NCBI RefSeq assembly: GCF_001707885.1 | Contig: NZ_MASS01000005.1 | Location: 60,721-124,720 of the forward strand | DNA from: Desulfosporosinus cupriresistens | GTDB taxonomy: Bacteria > Bacillota > Desulfitobacteriia > Desulfitobacteriales > Desulfitobacteriaceae | Length of the DNA: 64,000 nucleotides | Direction: 5' to 3' | Part shown: piece after piece, positions 43,401 to 52,858 of the stretch | Position numbering within the stretch: the first letter of the stretch is position 1 | Layout of the letters: each line of letters opens with the position of its first letter | Notes under the pieces: generated by a model | Seen by the model: only the letters and a program-made list of their open reading frames with translations | Database searches by the model: none | What the model was told of the DNA's origin: nothing | Program-made: the position numbers and the translations under genes

Positions 43401-43611
43401 AAGCGCTCACCCCCGTAGCATATAAGCTACAGGGACGAGAGCTTGTTCCCGCGGTTCCACCCTGTTTGACCCCAGAAGGGTCCCCTTCGTTTATCCTGCT
43501 CAGAGCTGCCCCATCCGCTTCTCCCATTCGGCTCACACCCACCCGAACTCGCTAATTAAAGAGGTTTCGCGAACTTTTTTCCCATCATTGCATCATAAAA
43601 AGGTATAGATT
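43401..43611 (-). promoter_or_regulatory. T-box riboswitch leader of glyQS
   Basis: Minus strand: the T-box sequence AGGGTGGAACCGCG is present, followed by an antiterminator alternative and a terminator hairpin (43401-43442, GTAGC/GCTAC stem, then TTTTTT). Uncharged tRNA-Gly should stabilise the antiterminator. The stem I specifier was not assigned by eye. The start is set from the promoter. Confidence 0.88.
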
Positions 43612-43617
43612 TAAACT

Positions 43618-43646
43618 ATTATATTCCCAGGAGCGAATTGTGTCAA
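43618..43646 (-). promoter_or_regulatory. Sigma-A promoter of glyQS
   Basis: TTGACA, 17 bases, TATAAT on the minus strand: perfect consensus. It lies just beyond the end of the UBA-like gene. Confidence 0.92.
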
Positions 43647-43649
43647 ACA

Positions 43650-44111
43650 CTATAATCCTGCATCTGCCCTATCCGAAGAGAATTTAAAAGCACCATCATG
43701 CGAAGACTTGTCTCCAGAAGCTACTTCTAGCTCATAATGATTAATCGCTGCCCCAACTGCACCAGCAAGAGCAAGCATCCGTAAAGCCGGCCTTCGCCAG
43801 ATCGTATACGCCAATGCCAAACCCACTGGAGCTGAAAGACTTACAATGGTATTATTATGTTTCTTTAAACTAACCGTGGTGTTGTTAAAGCTACCCAGCT
43901 TACCTTTGACACTGTCCCAAATTCCCTGCCCTCGATCGACAAAGTCCCACCCAGGTTTCCCCTTACCGCTACCCTTCTCGAAGTTGTCCAAAGCCTTCAC
44001 TACATCACCCTGAGCCATGCTTAAAGCCACCCGAGCCTCTTCATAGCCAATTCCCATTCGTTCGCGTAAGACATCCAGCTTTTCAAGTTCCGTCCACAAC
44101 GCTTCACTCAA
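43650..44111 (-). CDS. UBA-like (DUF4342) domain protein
   Basis: A 153-residue protein. N-terminal UBA-like helical domain (LDVLRERMGIGYEEARVALS and GDVVKALDNFE), a Gly-rich linker, then a hydrophobic stretch (APVGLALAYTIWRRPALRML, LAGAVGAAI). This is the DUF4342 type; function not known. I use a TTG (LSEALWTELE) 7 bases after GGAAGGG, overlapping the recO stop by 8 bases. Confidence 0.75.
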   Translation of the reverse strand: MSEALWTELEKLDVLRERMGIGYEEARVALSMAQGDVVKALDNFEKGSGKGKPGWDFVDRGQGIWDSVKGKLGSFNNTTVSLKKHNNTIVSLSAPVGLALAYTIWRRPALRMLALAGAVGAAINHYELEVASGDKSSHDGAFKFSSDRADAGL

Positions 44112-44889
44112 ATTTGTTCCCTTCCTTTCCGTTAGTGTACTGCCCCACGTCATCCCGGGTTAAACTTCCCATTCGCCAAGACTTGAGCGGCCTCTCAAAT
44201 TTATACTCTAGATAAAGCCGTAGTGTCTCCAAAATTTCTTGTTGCATCCAAGCATTCCAACGCAGGCGATCAAGTTTAGTGATTTCCGCCCGAATTAATT
44301 GACGCATGAACGCAATACTACCAGCTCGAATCCATCGTCCTGAATACGTCTCTCGACACTGACCACAAAGCGTACCACCGGCCTCCGGACTGAAAAATAA
44401 ACGGTCACCACTAACCTTAACCCCACACTCGAGACATTCCCCTAAATGCGGGCGATATCCCAACAACACCATTAACCGCAAAGCGTAAGCGCTGAGCACA
44501 AGAGAAGGGTCAAACTGTTCCAGCAAAAATAAACAAGTCAACGTAAGAGCAAACAGTTCCGGGTTGGGCTGTGCCACAACCGTTGAAATGTCCAAAAGTT
44601 CAACAATACCCGTAGCCGCAAACGAGCGATCCAGATCATTCCAAAGATAAGGGAAGCTTTCCCTCGGACTGCACTGACTAACCGTATCCAAAGTTTTCCC
44701 GCGATGGATTAGAAAATCCCCATAGGTAAACAACTGAACCCCAGCCCTCTGACGACTCTTAGGTTTACGCACCCCTTTTGCCACAGCCTGCAGCTTTCCC
44801 AGCTCACGAGAAAAAAGAGTGAGCACCCGATCCGACTCCCCAAATTCCCGACTACGGATCACTAACGCGTCCGCATGGTAAACGGCCAC
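44104..44889 (-). CDS. recO: DNA repair protein RecO
   Basis: A 261-residue recombination mediator that loads RecA with RecR. N-terminal OB fold (ADALVIRSREFGESDRVLTL, LQAVAKGVRKPKSR), a helical middle, and a zinc site (CLECGVK ... CGQCRETYSG). GTG start with GAGGGGTG 5 bases upstream. Between era-deoC and glyQS, the usual neighbourhood. Confidence 0.95.
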   Translation of the reverse strand: MAVYHADALVIRSREFGESDRVLTLFSRELGKLQAVAKGVRKPKSRQRAGVQLFTYGDFLIHRGKTLDTVSQCSPRESFPYLWNDLDRSFAATGIVELLDISTVVAQPNPELFALTLTCLFLLEQFDPSLVLSAYALRLMVLLGYRPHLGECLECGVKVSGDRLFFSPEAGGTLCGQCRETYSGRWIRAGSIAFMRQLIRAEITKLDRLRWNAWMQQEILETLRLYLEYKFERPLKSWRMGSLTRDDVGQYTNGKEGNKFE

Positions 44890-45016
44890 GCTCTCACCCC
44901 TCTATTTTGCGTTATCTATTAGCTCTCTATACATAAAACCCCCAGCCATCAGTTAAAGATTCATTTCCCAGTGCACTTAGGCCCGAAGGGGACGAGGGAC
45001 GGTTCTTTGTTGCAAT

Positions 45017-45125
45017 CAGACGGTGCGCATGAAATGCGCCGGATGAACCCCGCTCCCCAAAGCCGGGAGCTTGAACGGTTAGTTTGCTCTGCGTCGTAAG
45101 ACCGAGCGCTGTGTCACACAAGTCC
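45017..45125. repeat. MITE-like element, copy D (internally deleted)
   Basis: The leading hairpin (AGACGG ... GCGCATGAAATGCGCC) is joined directly to the right arm (ATGAACCCCGCTCCCC ... GTTAGTTTGCTCTGCGTCG ... GAGCGCTGTG). The left arm and middle are missing. A REP core (GGGACGGTTCTT) lies 10 bases outside. The outer end runs into the last codons of deoC. Confidence 0.75.
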
Positions 45126-45767
45126 CTCAAGTATCGCGCTGGTCCCCAAACGTTCCGCTCCTGCTTCGATAAGCTCAACGGCAAACTCCCTGGTCCTTAT
45201 TCCACCCGAAGCCTTAACTTTAACCTTTTCCCCGACCCACGCTTTAAGATTACGTACATCCTGAACGGTCGCTCCGCCCCCGGCAAAGCCAGTAGAAGTC
45301 TTAATATAATCTGCTCCCGAGCGCTTGACAATCTCAGCCACAGTTCGTTTCTCATCTTCCGTAAGCAAACTGGTTTCAATAATAACTTTTATGAGCAATC
45401 CACAACCATGAGCCGCTGCAACCACTTGCGCAATATCACGCTCAACGGCTTCCCAATCTCCTGATTTTGCCCAGCCAACATTGATAACCATATCCACTTC
45501 TTTGCCGCCGTGCGCCTTAACCATAAAAACTTCCTGAACTTTAACTTCCGTAAACGTCGCCCCTAACGGGAAGCCTACCACAGCAGCGACCCCAATTCCT
45601 GTTCCGCGCAAAAGTTTTGCCGCTGTCTGCACATACGTCGGGTTGACACAAACGGTCGCAAACTTATGCTGTTGAGCCTCATGACAAAGCGTCACAATAT
45701 CTTTTTCCGTAGCTTGCGGTTTCAACAACGTGTGATCTGTCATTCCAGCAAGATTCAGCATACTCAA
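45114..45767 (-). CDS. deoC: Deoxyribose-phosphate aldolase
   Basis: A 217-residue class I aldolase that splits deoxyribose 5-phosphate into glyceraldehyde 3-phosphate and acetaldehyde. TIM-barrel signs: DHTLLKPQATEKDIVTLC, VDMVINVGWAK, LLIKVIIETSLL (Schiff-base lysine region), KVKASGGIRTREF. The stop and last codons (GGA CTT GTG TGA) lie in the edge of repeat copy D. The TTG start overlaps the era stop by 4 bases; the ATG two codons later is an alternative. Confidence 0.94.
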   Translation of the reverse strand: MSMLNLAGMTDHTLLKPQATEKDIVTLCHEAQQHKFATVCVNPTYVQTAAKLLRGTGIGVAAVVGFPLGATFTEVKVQEVFMVKAHGGKEVDMVINVGWAKSGDWEAVERDIAQVVAAAHGCGLLIKVIIETSLLTEDEKRTVAEIVKRSGADYIKTSTGFAGGGATVQDVRNLKAWVGEKVKVKASGGIRTREFAVELIEAGAERLGTSAILEGLV

Positions 45768-46690
45768 TCCCGTTCCTTTCCATACCCGTAATTTCGTAAA
45801 CTATCCATCCGGTTGCGCCAGTCTTTTTTCACCTTAACCCAAAGTTCTAAAAACACAGGGCTACCTAATAAAGCCTCAATATCCATACGAGCCAATCTGC
45901 CAATCTCCTTGAGTTGCTTGCCTCCGGCCCCGATCACAATCCCTTTCTGAGAGTCACGCTCAACCACAATCAAAGCCCGTACTTTAACCAAAGTCTTCTT
46001 CTCAGCTACCTCTTCGATCACTACCGCAATCGAATGCGGAATTTCATCGTGCGTCAACTGCAGCACTTTTTCGCGCACCAGCTCTGCCATAATAAAACGT
46101 TCCGGCTGATCGGTAACTTCATCTTCCGGATAATACATAGGCCCCTTAGAAAGTTGATTAAAAATAACCTTTAACAGTTCGTCCGTATTTTCCCCTGTTT
46201 TTGCAGATACAGGAACAATAGCTTTAAAATCCACAAGCGCAGAAAACTGCTGAATTTTACGCATCAACTGCTCTTTCGACGCCAAAAGGTCAACTTTGTT
46301 TAAGACCAATACGCACGGGATCCGAGTCTGCTTGAGCATCTCAATAATAAACTCTTCGCCAGGACCATATTCAGCCGAAAGGTCTACCATATAAAGAATA
46401 ACATCCACTTCACGCATGGATTCCTTGGCTTTACCGACCATATATTCCCCTAACTTATGTTTGGGTTTATGGATTCCGGGTGTATCCAGAAAGATAATCT
46501 GTCCTCGTTCCTCCGTTAGAATACACTGGATGCGATTACGGGTGGTCTGAGGCTTATCAGACATGATCAGTACCTTCTGACCTAATAAATGATTAAGCAA
46601 GGTCGATTTCCCTGCATTCGGTCTTCCTATGACAGATACAAAGCCTGAACGGAATTCATTTGATTTTGTTGAAACCAACGGTGAAGTCAC
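45764..46690 (-). CDS. era: GTPase Era
   Basis: A 308-residue GTPase that helps assemble the small ribosomal subunit. G motifs: GRPNAGKSTLLN (G1), DTPGIHKPKH (G3), NKVDL (G4), and a C-terminal KH domain (KGIVIGAGGKQLKEIGRLAR). GTG start; up to 13 residues before GFVSVIGRP may be unneeded. Full length for the family. Confidence 0.96.
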   Translation of the reverse strand: MTSPLVSTKSNEFRSGFVSVIGRPNAGKSTLLNHLLGQKVLIMSDKPQTTRNRIQCILTEERGQIIFLDTPGIHKPKHKLGEYMVGKAKESMREVDVILYMVDLSAEYGPGEEFIIEMLKQTRIPCVLVLNKVDLLASKEQLMRKIQQFSALVDFKAIVPVSAKTGENTDELLKVIFNQLSKGPMYYPEDEVTDQPERFIMAELVREKVLQLTHDEIPHSIAVVIEEVAEKKTLVKVRALIVVERDSQKGIVIGAGGKQLKEIGRLARMDIEALLGSPVFLELWVKVKKDWRNRMDSLRNYGYGKERD

Positions 46691-46799
46691 TTCCCTATCT
46701 TAATACTTTAATTTTCTTTTGTATTATTTATTACCATAACCTTAAGTTACCACGTCTATTCAGAGCAACTTCTATAACTAGAATTAAGTGCAAACAGGC

Positions 46800-47085
46800 A
46801 GGACGCAGTATGACACATGTGCGGCGTCTTTGCGTAAGCAAGCCCAGCAAACTTCCGTTCAAGCGACCGACCCCAGAGACGGGGCAGCGCACAAGGACGT
46901 GCGCTGCCGCCAGTGAGCCAAGGATGGCTCATCTGGCACGATAGTCTCCAGTGGAGATTATCGCCGTAGGCGGTTCTTTAAAAGAATACTATCGCCGAAG
47001 GATGAACCCCGCTCCCCAGAGCCGGGAGCTTGAACGGTTAGTTTGCTCTGCGTCGTAAGCACCGAGCGCTGTGTCTTACAAGTCG
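46800..47085. repeat. MITE-like element, copy A (complete)
   Basis: Left end AGGACGCAGTATGACAC, right end (reverse complement) GACTTGTAAGACACAGCGC. The arms are imperfect inverted repeats (CAAACTTCCGTTCAAGC against CAAACTAACCGTTCAAGC). The middle has hairpins such as GGCAGCGCAC/GTGCGCTGCC and CGATAGTCTCCA/TGGAGATTATCG. It ends at the cdd stop. About 85-90 percent like copy B by eye. Confidence 0.85.
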
Positions 47086-47086
47086 C

Positions 47087-47536
47087 TTACAAGTCGCCCA
47101 TAAACTCCGGCCCAAACGCATCCGGCAAGAGCGTCTTCAACCTCGTAACCTTCGTTTTCCCCTTACCATTTATCAAAATTACCGGGCAATCCACAGCAAA
47201 CTCTCGTATCACTTGACGACATGCACCACAAGGAGAAGGAAACACATCTGTCGGCACAGCGATGGCGATTCCTTTCAGTTCCCGTTCTCCATGAGCCACA
47301 GCTTGAAAAATAGCGTTTCGCTCTGCACAAACTGTTAAACCGTAACTGGCATTTTCAACGTTGCACCCACCATAAATCACACCCGACGCAAACAGTGCGG
47401 CTGCCCCAACGGGGTAGTGAGAATAAGGAACGTATGCTTGTCGGTATGCCGCCTGAGCCTGGTCAATAAGTTCTTGCAGGACCTGTGTTTCGAGTGTTTC
47501 TGTCTTAAGCAATTGATTTTTCTGCTTCAAATTCAA
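47087..47536 (-). CDS. cdd: Cytidine deaminase
   Basis: A 149-residue zinc enzyme converting cytidine to uridine. Motifs: NVENASYGLTVCAERNAIFQ (Cys and Glu of the active site) and PSPCGACRQV. TTG start with AAGGAG 5 bases upstream. The C-terminus MGDL plus stop (GGC GAC TTG TAA) matches the end sequence of the adjoining repeat, so the natural end may have been replaced. Confidence 0.95.
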   Translation of the reverse strand: MNLKQKNQLLKTETLETQVLQELIDQAQAAYRQAYVPYSHYPVGAAALFASGVIYGGCNVENASYGLTVCAERNAIFQAVAHGERELKGIAIAVPTDVFPSPCGACRQVIREFAVDCPVILINGKGKTKVTRLKTLLPDAFGPEFMGDL

Positions 47537-47633
47537 AACTGCTCCTTAAACTATAGACTATCGACTATAGACAAAAGTTTATTAAACCAATTGTCTCATA
47601 AGATTTGAAAGAAATGTGGACATTCTCGTCTGT

Positions 47634-48053
47634 CTATCCTAAAAGATAACTCACGAAGCTTAACAGCCGTGGTAGAAAGACAATCACCCCTATCACCACA
47701 GCTTGAATTACTGCAACCAAAACTGCGCCGGCTGCCACGTCCTTTGCCATTCCCGCTAGAGGATGAAAGTTTGGTTGCACCAAATCCACTACAATTTCGA
47801 GAGCAGAATTCATGGCTTCTGCGCCAATAACACTACCAATTGCGAAAATAAGAATTAACCATTCCAAACGAGAAACCTCGCTCCACCAAGCACAGCCTAC
47901 GACGCAAATTCCTGCAACGACATGAAACTGAAAGTGACCCTGCGTTTTCCAAGTGTATATCAACCCTCGCCAAGCATGGTTAAGACTGCGCCAAAACCCT
48001 GGTTTCTGATATTTCCCCATCCGCTCCGTATTATCCACTTCCAAACTTTCCAC
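47634..48053 (-). CDS. dgkA: Diacylglycerol/undecaprenol kinase
   Basis: A 139-residue membrane kinase with three helices (HFQFHVVAGICVVGCAWW; LEWLILIFAIGSVIGAEAMN; DVAAGAVLVAVIQAVVIGVI). EAMNSALEIVVDLV and the following AKDVAAGAVL are the DgkA signature. In Gram-positive bacteria it phosphorylates undecaprenol. The start is uncertain, as no clear ribosome site precedes GTG or the later ATG (residue 12). Confidence 0.92.
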   Translation of the reverse strand: MESLEVDNTERMGKYQKPGFWRSLNHAWRGLIYTWKTQGHFQFHVVAGICVVGCAWWSEVSRLEWLILIFAIGSVIGAEAMNSALEIVVDLVQPNFHPLAGMAKDVAAGAVLVAVIQAVVIGVIVFLPRLLSFVSYLLG

Positions 48054-48137
48054 TTTTCTATGTAAGAGTTCCAGGCTCTGCTTCAGTTGAAGGTAGGATC
48101 CTCCTTCGCCCTCACTTCGCTATAGAGTGCTTAATAG

Positions 48138-48659
48138 CTACACTCTTTCTAACCTCAATAAAGCCATCACTTCTTCTTCTTTGCTACGCATTTCTTGTTT
48201 ATCCGGCTCTTCTTCATGATCATAACCTAACAAATGAAGCGTCCCATGAACAGCCAGATACACAATTTCCCGTTCGAAAGAATGACCATATTCTTTAGCT
48301 TGTTCCCTGGCCCGTTCAGCAGAGATTACGATATCACCGAGCATATCGTCCTCGAACTCCGAATCAGGTTCCTCATCCAATTCCTCTTGCAAAGCAAAAG
48401 AAAGAACATCCGTCGGGCGATCCACCCCACGATATTCAAGATTCAAGGCATGGATGCGCTGGTCATCAACCAGCATTAGGCTCACCTCCGCCTCTTCCGG
48501 CCCATCCGATAGACGGATGGCCTCTTCAATGGCCTGACTCAGCATTGTACTAAGCGGCTCACGCTGGTCAAGTGAAATAGACTCTTCCTCCCAAGAAATA
48601 TCCAGGATCATGTGCTTACGGGTAAACCCCATCCCTTTGTTGCAACAGATTTGGGCCAC
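48138..48659 (-). CDS. ybeY: Endoribonuclease YbeY (rRNA maturation)
   Basis: A zinc RNase of the 16S rRNA maturation and quality-control pathway. The signature [14 protein letters not shown] (three His) and [20 protein letters not shown] are present. Up to 173 residues; the family start is nearer the ATG of [10 protein letters not shown] (residue 17, position 48611), but no start has a clean ribosome site. Confidence 0.94.
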   Translation of the reverse strand: MAQICCNKGMGFTRKHMILDISWEEESISLDQREPLSTMLSQAIEEAIRLSDGPEEAEVSLMLVDDQRIHALNLEYRGVDRPTDVLSFALQEELDEEPDSEFEDDMLGDIVISAERAREQAKEYGHSFEREIVYLAVHGTLHLLGYDHEEEPDKQEMRSKEEEVMALLRLERV

Positions 48660-48724
48660 CCTTCCCTCCCTTCCAACATAAACTAGTCACCCGAAACCTA
48701 ACTATATCGGTTCTACCCAAAGCT

Positions 48725-50977
48725 TTAAGATTTATCAGTAACCGGGGGATTTTGATCATCCTGGGGAACCCCTTCATCATTTTCTTGGCTGGTCTCGCCC
48801 AAAGACTTCTTAGAGAGCATTCCATTTCCGGTTACCGGCAATTCCGGATATTCGACGCGGGAATGGAAAATACCGGTCAGAACACGCACAAAGGCCATCG
48901 CAATGCGATCTAAGTCTTGAAACGTTAAATCACATTGATCTAACTGTCCATCATTCAGCTTGTCCTTAACAATTTTTCGAACAAACCCTTCGACACGTCC
49001 AGGTGTGGGTTGTTTCATAGACCGTACCGCTGCTTCTACATTGTCAGCCAAGGCCACAAGGGCTGCCTCTTTGGTCTGAGGTTTAGGCCCTTCATAATGA
49101 AAGGCCTCCTCTGGAATCTCATCATTTTCTTCAAGAGCCTTATGATAAAAGAAGCTGACTAAACCGTCCCCATGATGCTGAGCGATAATATCTTGGATCT
49201 GCTGCGGGAGTTTATTATCCTTGGCCATCTCCAACCCATCCTTGACATGGGAGGTAATAATCAACGAGCTTAGAGTCGGAGCAATCTTATCATGGGGGTT
49301 ATCTTGAGTAAATTGATTCTCAATAAAAAAGTAAGGGCGTTTTAATTTTCCAATATCATGATACATCGAGCCCACCCTTACCAAGGTAGCATCCGCATGA
49401 ACAGCTTCAGCCGCGGCTTCAGCCAAATTGCCTACTAAAATACTATGATGGTATGTCCCTGGCGCCTCCATCAATAAACGCTTCAGCAACGGACGATTGG
49501 GATTGGATAATTCTAAAAGCCGAACAGAGGAAGTAATACGGAATCCCGACTCAAACCAATGCAACGCACCCACCGTTAAGAACGAAGACGCCACTCCGTT
49601 AACAATTCCTAAGATTAAACCAACAACCCAAACCATTAAACGCATTCCGGTGGTTAAGGCAATCCCGCTGACCATCAAAACATTCATCGCGGACACAAAT
49701 AACCCGGCACGAGCCAGATCAGAACGTTGGCTTAAATGCGAGACACTATACACCCCAACAAACCCGCCAAAAAGGGCCACTAAACCTGTTTGCAGGCCAG
49801 TCGAGGTTGAAAGAGTAGGGTCCACTAAAACAGCCACAAAAAATGCTAAGACCACTGAGACAAGTAAAGCGACATCGACATCAACTAAAATTGCAACCGT
49901 CATGGTTGCCCAAGCCACTGGGATGAGTACACCCGCCAAGGCATTGTATTCAGGTCCCCCTAAATTTAAGGAAATTACTCCACGCCCCATGGCGAGCACC
50001 AAGATCATCGTCAGTCCAATTAGAACACTGCGGTTGGTTAAACGTAGTATATCCCGTTTATATTGGTACAAATAGGCTAAAATGATTCCCATTCCAATGA
50101 GAACCATCAACGCAATCCCCGCCGCCATCTTCCAGGTATTGAGACTATTGATCAGCCCATATTCAACCAAGACATGGAAAACCTTCTCATCAACAATCTC
50201 TCCGGGCCCAATAATCTTTTGGTTTGTCTTAAAGTAAAGGACATCCCGTTTCACAAGAGCTCGCGCCGCAGCACGCAATTTTTCTGTAGTTTGCTCATCT
50301 ATAATCAAGGTCGGTTGGGTCACTTCTTGCTCCACAAAGGCCTTAAAAAACGCTTTGGCATCATCCTGGAGTGCCGACTGATGAATGTCCAAAACAATTT
50401 TTTCGCGCAGTGACGCCACATCTACCTCGGTCCGCGCCCCGGAATTGACATTGCGCGCATCGTTTAAGATAATGTCTCCACCAATCTGTTTAACTGCACT
50501 TAAAACATCCGGAGAATCCTTTAGCAGCGAAGCCAACACCTCATCTGGTAAGACTGTAAACGGCTTTGTTTGCTTTAATTTGCTGACAAGTTCAGTCGTG
50601 CCCCCCGTGGTCGCCGCCGTAGTACTTAAGGTATTGAACGCTTTCCCCAGATCATTGGTTAGCTCGGCCAAATATTCATCATTAGGCTTATACACAGGTT
50701 GAATAGCTTTTGCAGCAGCTTCCAGGTCTTTAGAATATTTCTCTGTATCTTCAATGTCCTTACTCCACGGCGCAGTGATGAGCTGAGGACTAGGTTCCCC
50801 TACTTCCAAATGGAGTTTAGAAACAAATAAGCCTAAAGATAAAAGAACCGCAAACAACAGAAAATACATCACCCCAACGATAGCACGTAGCCAGTTGGTG
50901 TGATGTCTAAGCAAATCCAAACGGCTGGATAACCCCTCCCAAATCTTTCTAACCCATCTAAACTTCAATACCATCAT
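48725..50977 (-). CDS. 7TM-HD family phosphohydrolase (YqfF/PgpH)
   Basis: A 750-residue protein: one N-terminal membrane helix, an extracytoplasmic 7TMR-HDED domain (to about 280), seven helices (about 280-490) and a cytoplasmic HD domain (YHHSILVGNLAE, MYHDIGKLKRPYFF, QHHGDGLVSFFYHKA). Members break down cyclic di-AMP. Start is one of two nearby ATGs with a weak site. It directly follows yqfD; phoH, which usually lies between, is absent. Confidence 0.93.
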   Translation of the reverse strand: MMVLKFRWVRKIWEGLSSRLDLLRHHTNWLRAIVGVMYFLLFAVLLSLGLFVSKLHLEVGEPSPQLITAPWSKDIEDTEKYSKDLEAAAKAIQPVYKPNDEYLAELTNDLGKAFNTLSTTAATTGGTTELVSKLKQTKPFTVLPDEVLASLLKDSPDVLSAVKQIGGDIILNDARNVNSGARTEVDVASLREKIVLDIHQSALQDDAKAFFKAFVEQEVTQPTLIIDEQTTEKLRAAARALVKRDVLYFKTNQKIIGPGEIVDEKVFHVLVEYGLINSLNTWKMAAGIALMVLIGMGIILAYLYQYKRDILRLTNRSVLIGLTMILVLAMGRGVISLNLGGPEYNALAGVLIPVAWATMTVAILVDVDVALLVSVVLAFFVAVLVDPTLSTSTGLQTGLVALFGGFVGVYSVSHLSQRSDLARAGLFVSAMNVLMVSGIALTTGMRLMVWVVGLILGIVNGVASSFLTVGALHWFESGFRITSSVRLLELSNPNRPLLKRLLMEAPGTYHHSILVGNLAEAAAEAVHADATLVRVGSMYHDIGKLKRPYFFIENQFTQDNPHDKIAPTLSSLIITSHVKDGLEMAKDNKLPQQIQDIIAQHHGDGLVSFFYHKALEENDEIPEEAFHYEGPKPQTKEAALVALADNVEAAVRSMKQPTPGRVEGFVRKIVKDKLNDGQLDQCDLTFQDLDRIAMAFVRVLTGIFHSRVEYPELPVTGNGMLSKKSLGETSQENDEGVPQDDQNPPVTDKS

Positions 50978-51040
50978 CCTTACTTCTCAGTGCCTTACCT
51001 TTTCAGCACGCTCTATAAACTGAATAAGCGGTGTATTGTC

Positions 51041-52261
51041 TCAAGGATTGGCATAGACCGCCAAATCTTCGTAGGTTTCCACCTCAACTCTAACCCGTTC
51101 GATATTAGAATTACTCGAAAGAACCTTCACATTTTCTTCCACAATCACAACTCCGGGCGTGATCTTCTTCCGGACTTCAACCCGAGCCTTTTCTTCAGCC
51201 AGTTGACGTGCTTCGGCAACAGACCGTTCAAGGTGCACATTATGAAGTTCTTTATAGTTCACTCTTATACCTTCGACAGGGAAACGCCAATTCCTCCAGG
51301 GTTGCAGGTATTGAACGAGCACTTCTTTTTCAGTTTGCTCATACGGAGAATCCGGTGTTGTTACCATTATGACGCGAGAGCCAAATTTTATACCCCATCC
51401 TGCAGTAACTCTTCCGCTTTCCTCAACTTTATCTTCGACCAAGGGAACTTGTTCTTCGGCACTATACCACACTCGTGCCCGTACAAACCCTCTGGCTGCA
51501 GAGGCTTGGGGAACCGGCTTAGAACTATTTGACTCGTTCGCTGCAGAATTCTGAGCAATGGGTATACTTGGCACCCCTGGATTTGGCACCTGCGTAATTA
51601 GCACTTGACCCGCCCTGACGATTTCTCCTTCATGAACCATAGGGGTTCCTTGAATCACCATAATTTCCTTGACAAGTCCCGCATGGCTAGCAACCAGATT
51701 CCCCGCCTCTTTAGGGATGGACGGGCGTATTTTCTCTGATATTTTAATCTTAACGCTTGTTCCACTACGTTCCACACCAATCCAAGCCGCGTCCGGCAAT
51801 TGTTCCTGAAGAACTTTGGCAATCTGGTTTAAATCCAGGTTTTTCGAGTAAGTCCAGGTTTTAAGTCCTAATTTTTCTGCCCTCTCCAAAACCTCAGAGG
51901 ACATAACATTCTTATTGCCCGACACAGAAATGGACAGCACAAGTTGCGATAACACAGTTAATACCATGGCAATTATGACGATCCCTGCCAACAAACCCTT
52001 TCTGCGCCACCAACGTTTGGCAATAAAAGGCCAACCATATTTTGCTATAATATGTACCCTCGTATGAGTTTTATGAGCAGCTTTCCGCAAACGCCGAAAA
52101 TCTGCCAACTTAATCTGCGCCCGCATCCCTCGTTCTGATTTTTGAATATGGTGAAGAATCACACCGTCTTTTAACACTTGATTCAAGAAACGCGGAAGTT
52201 GGTCTCCTCTCGCGAGGAAAAAAATCCGTCCCTGCCAAAATGTTCTCAACCATTCAAACAT
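51041..52261 (-). CDS. yqfD: Sporulation protein YqfD
   Basis: A 406-residue membrane protein of the YqfD family, needed for efficient sporulation in studied Bacilli. One helix (GLLAGIVIIAMVLTVLSQLV) separates a cytoplasmic N-terminus (HHIQKSERGMRAQIKLADF) from a POTRA-like extracytoplasmic region (GNKNVMSSEVLERAEKLGLK). GGAG precedes the ATG. Partner of yqfC next to it. Confidence 0.9.
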   Translation of the reverse strand: MFEWLRTFWQGRIFFLARGDQLPRFLNQVLKDGVILHHIQKSERGMRAQIKLADFRRLRKAAHKTHTRVHIIAKYGWPFIAKRWWRRKGLLAGIVIIAMVLTVLSQLVLSISVSGNKNVMSSEVLERAEKLGLKTWTYSKNLDLNQIAKVLQEQLPDAAWIGVERSGTSVKIKISEKIRPSIPKEAGNLVASHAGLVKEIMVIQGTPMVHEGEIVRAGQVLITQVPNPGVPSIPIAQNSAANESNSSKPVPQASAARGFVRARVWYSAEEQVPLVEDKVEESGRVTAGWGIKFGSRVIMVTTPDSPYEQTEKEVLVQYLQPWRNWRFPVEGIRVNYKELHNVHLERSVAEARQLAEEKARVEVRKKITPGVVIVEENVKVLSSNSNIERVRVEVETYEDLAVYANP

Positions 52262-52442
52262 TACTTTATCTCCTCTCCTCTATCCTGAATAAAGCTATTT
52301 CCATCCTTCCCAGGGTGCCGTATCAGCGGTATGAGTGTTCACATAGGCCTGCTCCAGGGCTTCAGACACCGCATGTCATAGTTGCACCGATGCGCTGGCC
52401 ATTACCTCGAACAAGGATGTTCAAGGTTCGAATCCAGTCAGT

Positions 52443-52721
52443 CTATAGTTTCTGTGCAGTAAATGATAGGGAAAAGATCTCCCCTTCAATGCGCAGTTCT
52501 GTGGATAATAGAACCTTAAGCTCTAGTCCCTTTCCTTGAAAACACACATCCCCCTCCGTCGTTTCCAACCGAATTTCTTCCTCCGTAAAGGTAATAATGC
52601 TAATATAATTTTCAACCAAAACCTGTTGTCGCCCAGTTATCGTAATTTTCGGACCTTCGCCCACCACATCCGCTGGAAAATCCAAAACATCTCCGACGTT
52701 CCTTTTTAACTTTTTGAACAT
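52443..52721 (-). CDS. yqfC: Sporulation protein YqfC
   Basis: A 92-residue protein (KKLKRNVGDVLDFPADVVGE, PKITITGRQQVLVENYISI) of the YqfC/YabP family, induced in the mother cell. GGGGAGGAG lies 9 bases before the ATG. An upstream extension of 37 codons is not supported. About 180 bases separate it from yqfD. Confidence 0.88.
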   Translation of the reverse strand: MFKKLKRNVGDVLDFPADVVGEGPKITITGRQQVLVENYISIITFTEEEIRLETTEGDVCFQGKGLELKVLLSTELRIEGEIFSLSFTAQKL

Positions 52722-52858
52722 AAAAATTGACTCCTCCCCTCTGTATGCAATTTTATGAGGGAAAGAGCCAGAATAGTCCAAGCCTTGATCAAATTGTTTT
52801 TGAACAGCAAAAAACCCAGTTGTATTCCTCAACTGGGTTTTTCTTTAAAACTAATGGA

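Noticed and set aside
52262..52442. Possible short coding remnant between yqfC and yqfD (HAVSEALEQAYVNTHTADTA on the minus strand)
   Set aside because: Only about 25 codons after a stop, no start with ribosome site and no family recognised.
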